The notes under the pieces: generated by a model
What the model was told of the DNA's origin: nothing
Database searches by the model: none
The model's input: only the letters and a program-made list of their open reading frames with translations
Source of the DNA: Gemmatimonadaceae bacterium
Lineage (GTDB): Bacteria > Gemmatimonadota > Gemmatimonadetes > Gemmatimonadales > Gemmatimonadaceae
Direction: 5' to 3'
Assembly: GCA_025356185.1 (NCBI GenBank)
Contig: JANXUN010000069.1
Coordinates: 1 to 7,738 of the forward strand
DNA: 7,738 nucleotides
Part shown: positions 6,847-7,738 of the stretch, in pieces
Numbering within the stretch: position 1 is the stretch's first letter
Layout of the letters: each line of letters starts with the position of its first letter
Made by a program: the position numbers and the translations under genes

Positions 6847-7738
6847 GAGCAGATATCGTGCGGTTACTCGATGCGTTTCGAGCGGGCTCGAACGCGGCCC
6901 TCGCACGTGCCGTCAGTGTGGTTGAAAATCATCGCCCTGGCTTCGATCAACTGCTCTCCGCGATTCATCCGCAGATTGGGCGGGCGCGGCGCATTGGCAT
7001 TACGGGTCCACCTGGCGCGGGAAAAAGCACACTGACCACGCGATTGGCTCGAGCCTACCGAACGGCGGGGCAACGCGTCGGCATCGTGGCGGTCGATCCG
7101 ACATCGCCATTTACCGGCGGCGCACTGCTCGGCGACCGGATCCGCATGGAAGATGTTGCGCTAGATCCCGGCGTGTTTATCCGCTCAATGGCGACGCGAG
7201 GATCGTTGGGTGGCCTGGCCAGCGCGACACGCGAAGTGTGCGACGTGCTGGACGGATTTGGGATCGACGTGATTTTGCTGGAGACCGTCGGTGTCGGCCA
7301 AAGTGAGCTCGACATCTCACGCGCCGCGGACACCACGTTGGTCGTGTTAGTGCCCGAATCAGGCGACTCAATTCAGACGCTAAAAGCCGGCGTGATGGAA
7401 ATCGCCGATGTCTTTACCGTCAACAAAGCTGACCGTCCCGGCGCTGACCGCCTGCGTAACGACATTGAACTCATGCTCGGACTTCGCGCCGGCGCAGCGC
7501 ACGGCGCGCCAGCGCACCACGGCATCGATCTTTCGTCGATAGGCTCGGCCGAGCGAGAAACGCTGCGAGACGCCATGAATCCGTCACGAGCGGCTCGCGC
7601 TGCAGCGCTGGCAGAGCATCCGGATCAGTGGACGCCACCAGTCTTGCGCACCATTGCTGCACAGGGTGAGGGGATCGCCGAGGTCGTCGACGCCCTCGAC
7701 AGACACTATCGCTATCTTTCGACCAGTGGCGAGTTGCG
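6843..7738 (+). CDS. meaB: MeaB/ArgK-type P-loop GTPase (methylmalonyl-CoA mutase-associated chaperone), 3' end off window
   Basis: From ATG 6843, overlapping the previous stop (ATGA), the frame is open for 298 codons to the window edge. The protein matches MeaB/ArgK (LAO/AO ATPase family) G3E-class GTPases. It has Walker A GPPGAGKST (55-63), VAVDPTSPFTGGALLGDRIRM (82-102), SMATRGSLGGLA (115-126), switch segment ETVGVGQSELDI (147-158), LKAGVMEIADVFTVNKADRPGA (180-201) with NKAD as the base-recognition motif, and WTPPVLRTIAAQGEG (263-277). MeaB binds B12-dependent methylmalonyl-CoA mutase and uses GTP to gate cofactor loading and protect it from inactivation. The family is usually about 310-340 residues, so most of the gene is present. 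Between the G4 region and WTPPV, residues about 215-262 form an Ala/His/Arg-rich segment (AHGAPAHHGIDL) that appears longer than in common homologues. No mutase gene is visible in the window. The partner protein is inferred from the family. Confidence 0.93.
   Translation, partial: MRADIVRLLDAFRAGSNAALARAVSVVENHRPGFDQLLSAIHPQIGRARRIGITGPPGAGKSTLTTRLARAYRTAGQRVGIVAVDPTSPFTGGALLGDRIRMEDVALDPGVFIRSMATRGSLGGLASATREVCDVLDGFGIDVILLETVGVGQSELDISRAADTTLVVLVPESGDSIQTLKAGVMEIADVFTVNKADRPGADRLRNDIELMLGLRAGAAHGAPAHHGIDLSSIGSAERETLRDAMNPSRAARAAALAEHPDQWTPPVLRTIAAQGEGIAEVVDALDRHYRYLSTSGEL

Noticed and set aside
6830..6850. Possible frameshift truncating the second CorC-like gene
   Set aside because: The sequence after the stop immediately encodes MeaB from an overlapping ATG, leaving no remnant of a CorC_HlyC domain in any frame.

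Overview
The window is GC-rich, densely packed bacterial chromosome. Gene content is housekeeping and the genes run in two divergent units that leave a 114-base gap between them. I see no mobile elements, tRNA or rRNA genes, CRISPR arrays or long non-coding stretches. The encoded proteins are clearly bacterial and Gram-negative: there is an outer-membrane-type beta-barrel candidate with a signal peptide. Protein style (Ala/Arg/Val-rich, signal peptide ending in ...LSAQS, weak Shine-Dalgarno sites, frequent GTG starts) makes me suspect Gemmatimonadota or a relative. That assignment is inference from style and was not tested.

Left part, minus strand (1-1262): a probable PorV/FadL-like outer membrane protein gene reads leftwards. 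Its stop overlaps the start of rlmN (23S rRNA A2503 / tRNA A37 methyltransferase) by an ATGA overlap. The window cuts rlmN after its first 116 codons.

Centre and right, plus strand (1377-7738): six genes are packed head to tail: aspS (aspartyl-tRNA synthetase), a phoH-like ATPase gene, ybeY (16S rRNA-processing endonuclease), two tandem CorC/HlyC (CNNM-type) membrane protein genes, and a meaB/argK-type GTPase gene cut by the right edge. Four of the five junctions overlap (TGATG, GTGA, TAATG, ATGA) and the fifth is a 25-base gap, so the six are very probably one translationally coupled operon. The first four functions (tRNA charging, RNA-associated ATPase, rRNA maturation, CorC-type protein) form a familiar bacterial neighbourhood centred on phoH-ybeY-corC. 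MeaB, a chaperone for B12-dependent mutases, is the functional outsider.

The most unusual feature is the CorC pair. The first protein has the complete family layout but a degenerate membrane domain. The second stops immediately after its second CBS motif and lacks the C-terminal CorC_HlyC domain. The two membrane domains differ from the family motif in opposite ways (the E-P-K/R segment reads AESTAR in one and GQLLPR in the other), which suggests a specialised heteromeric pair. I found no wholly new defence or mobile system here.
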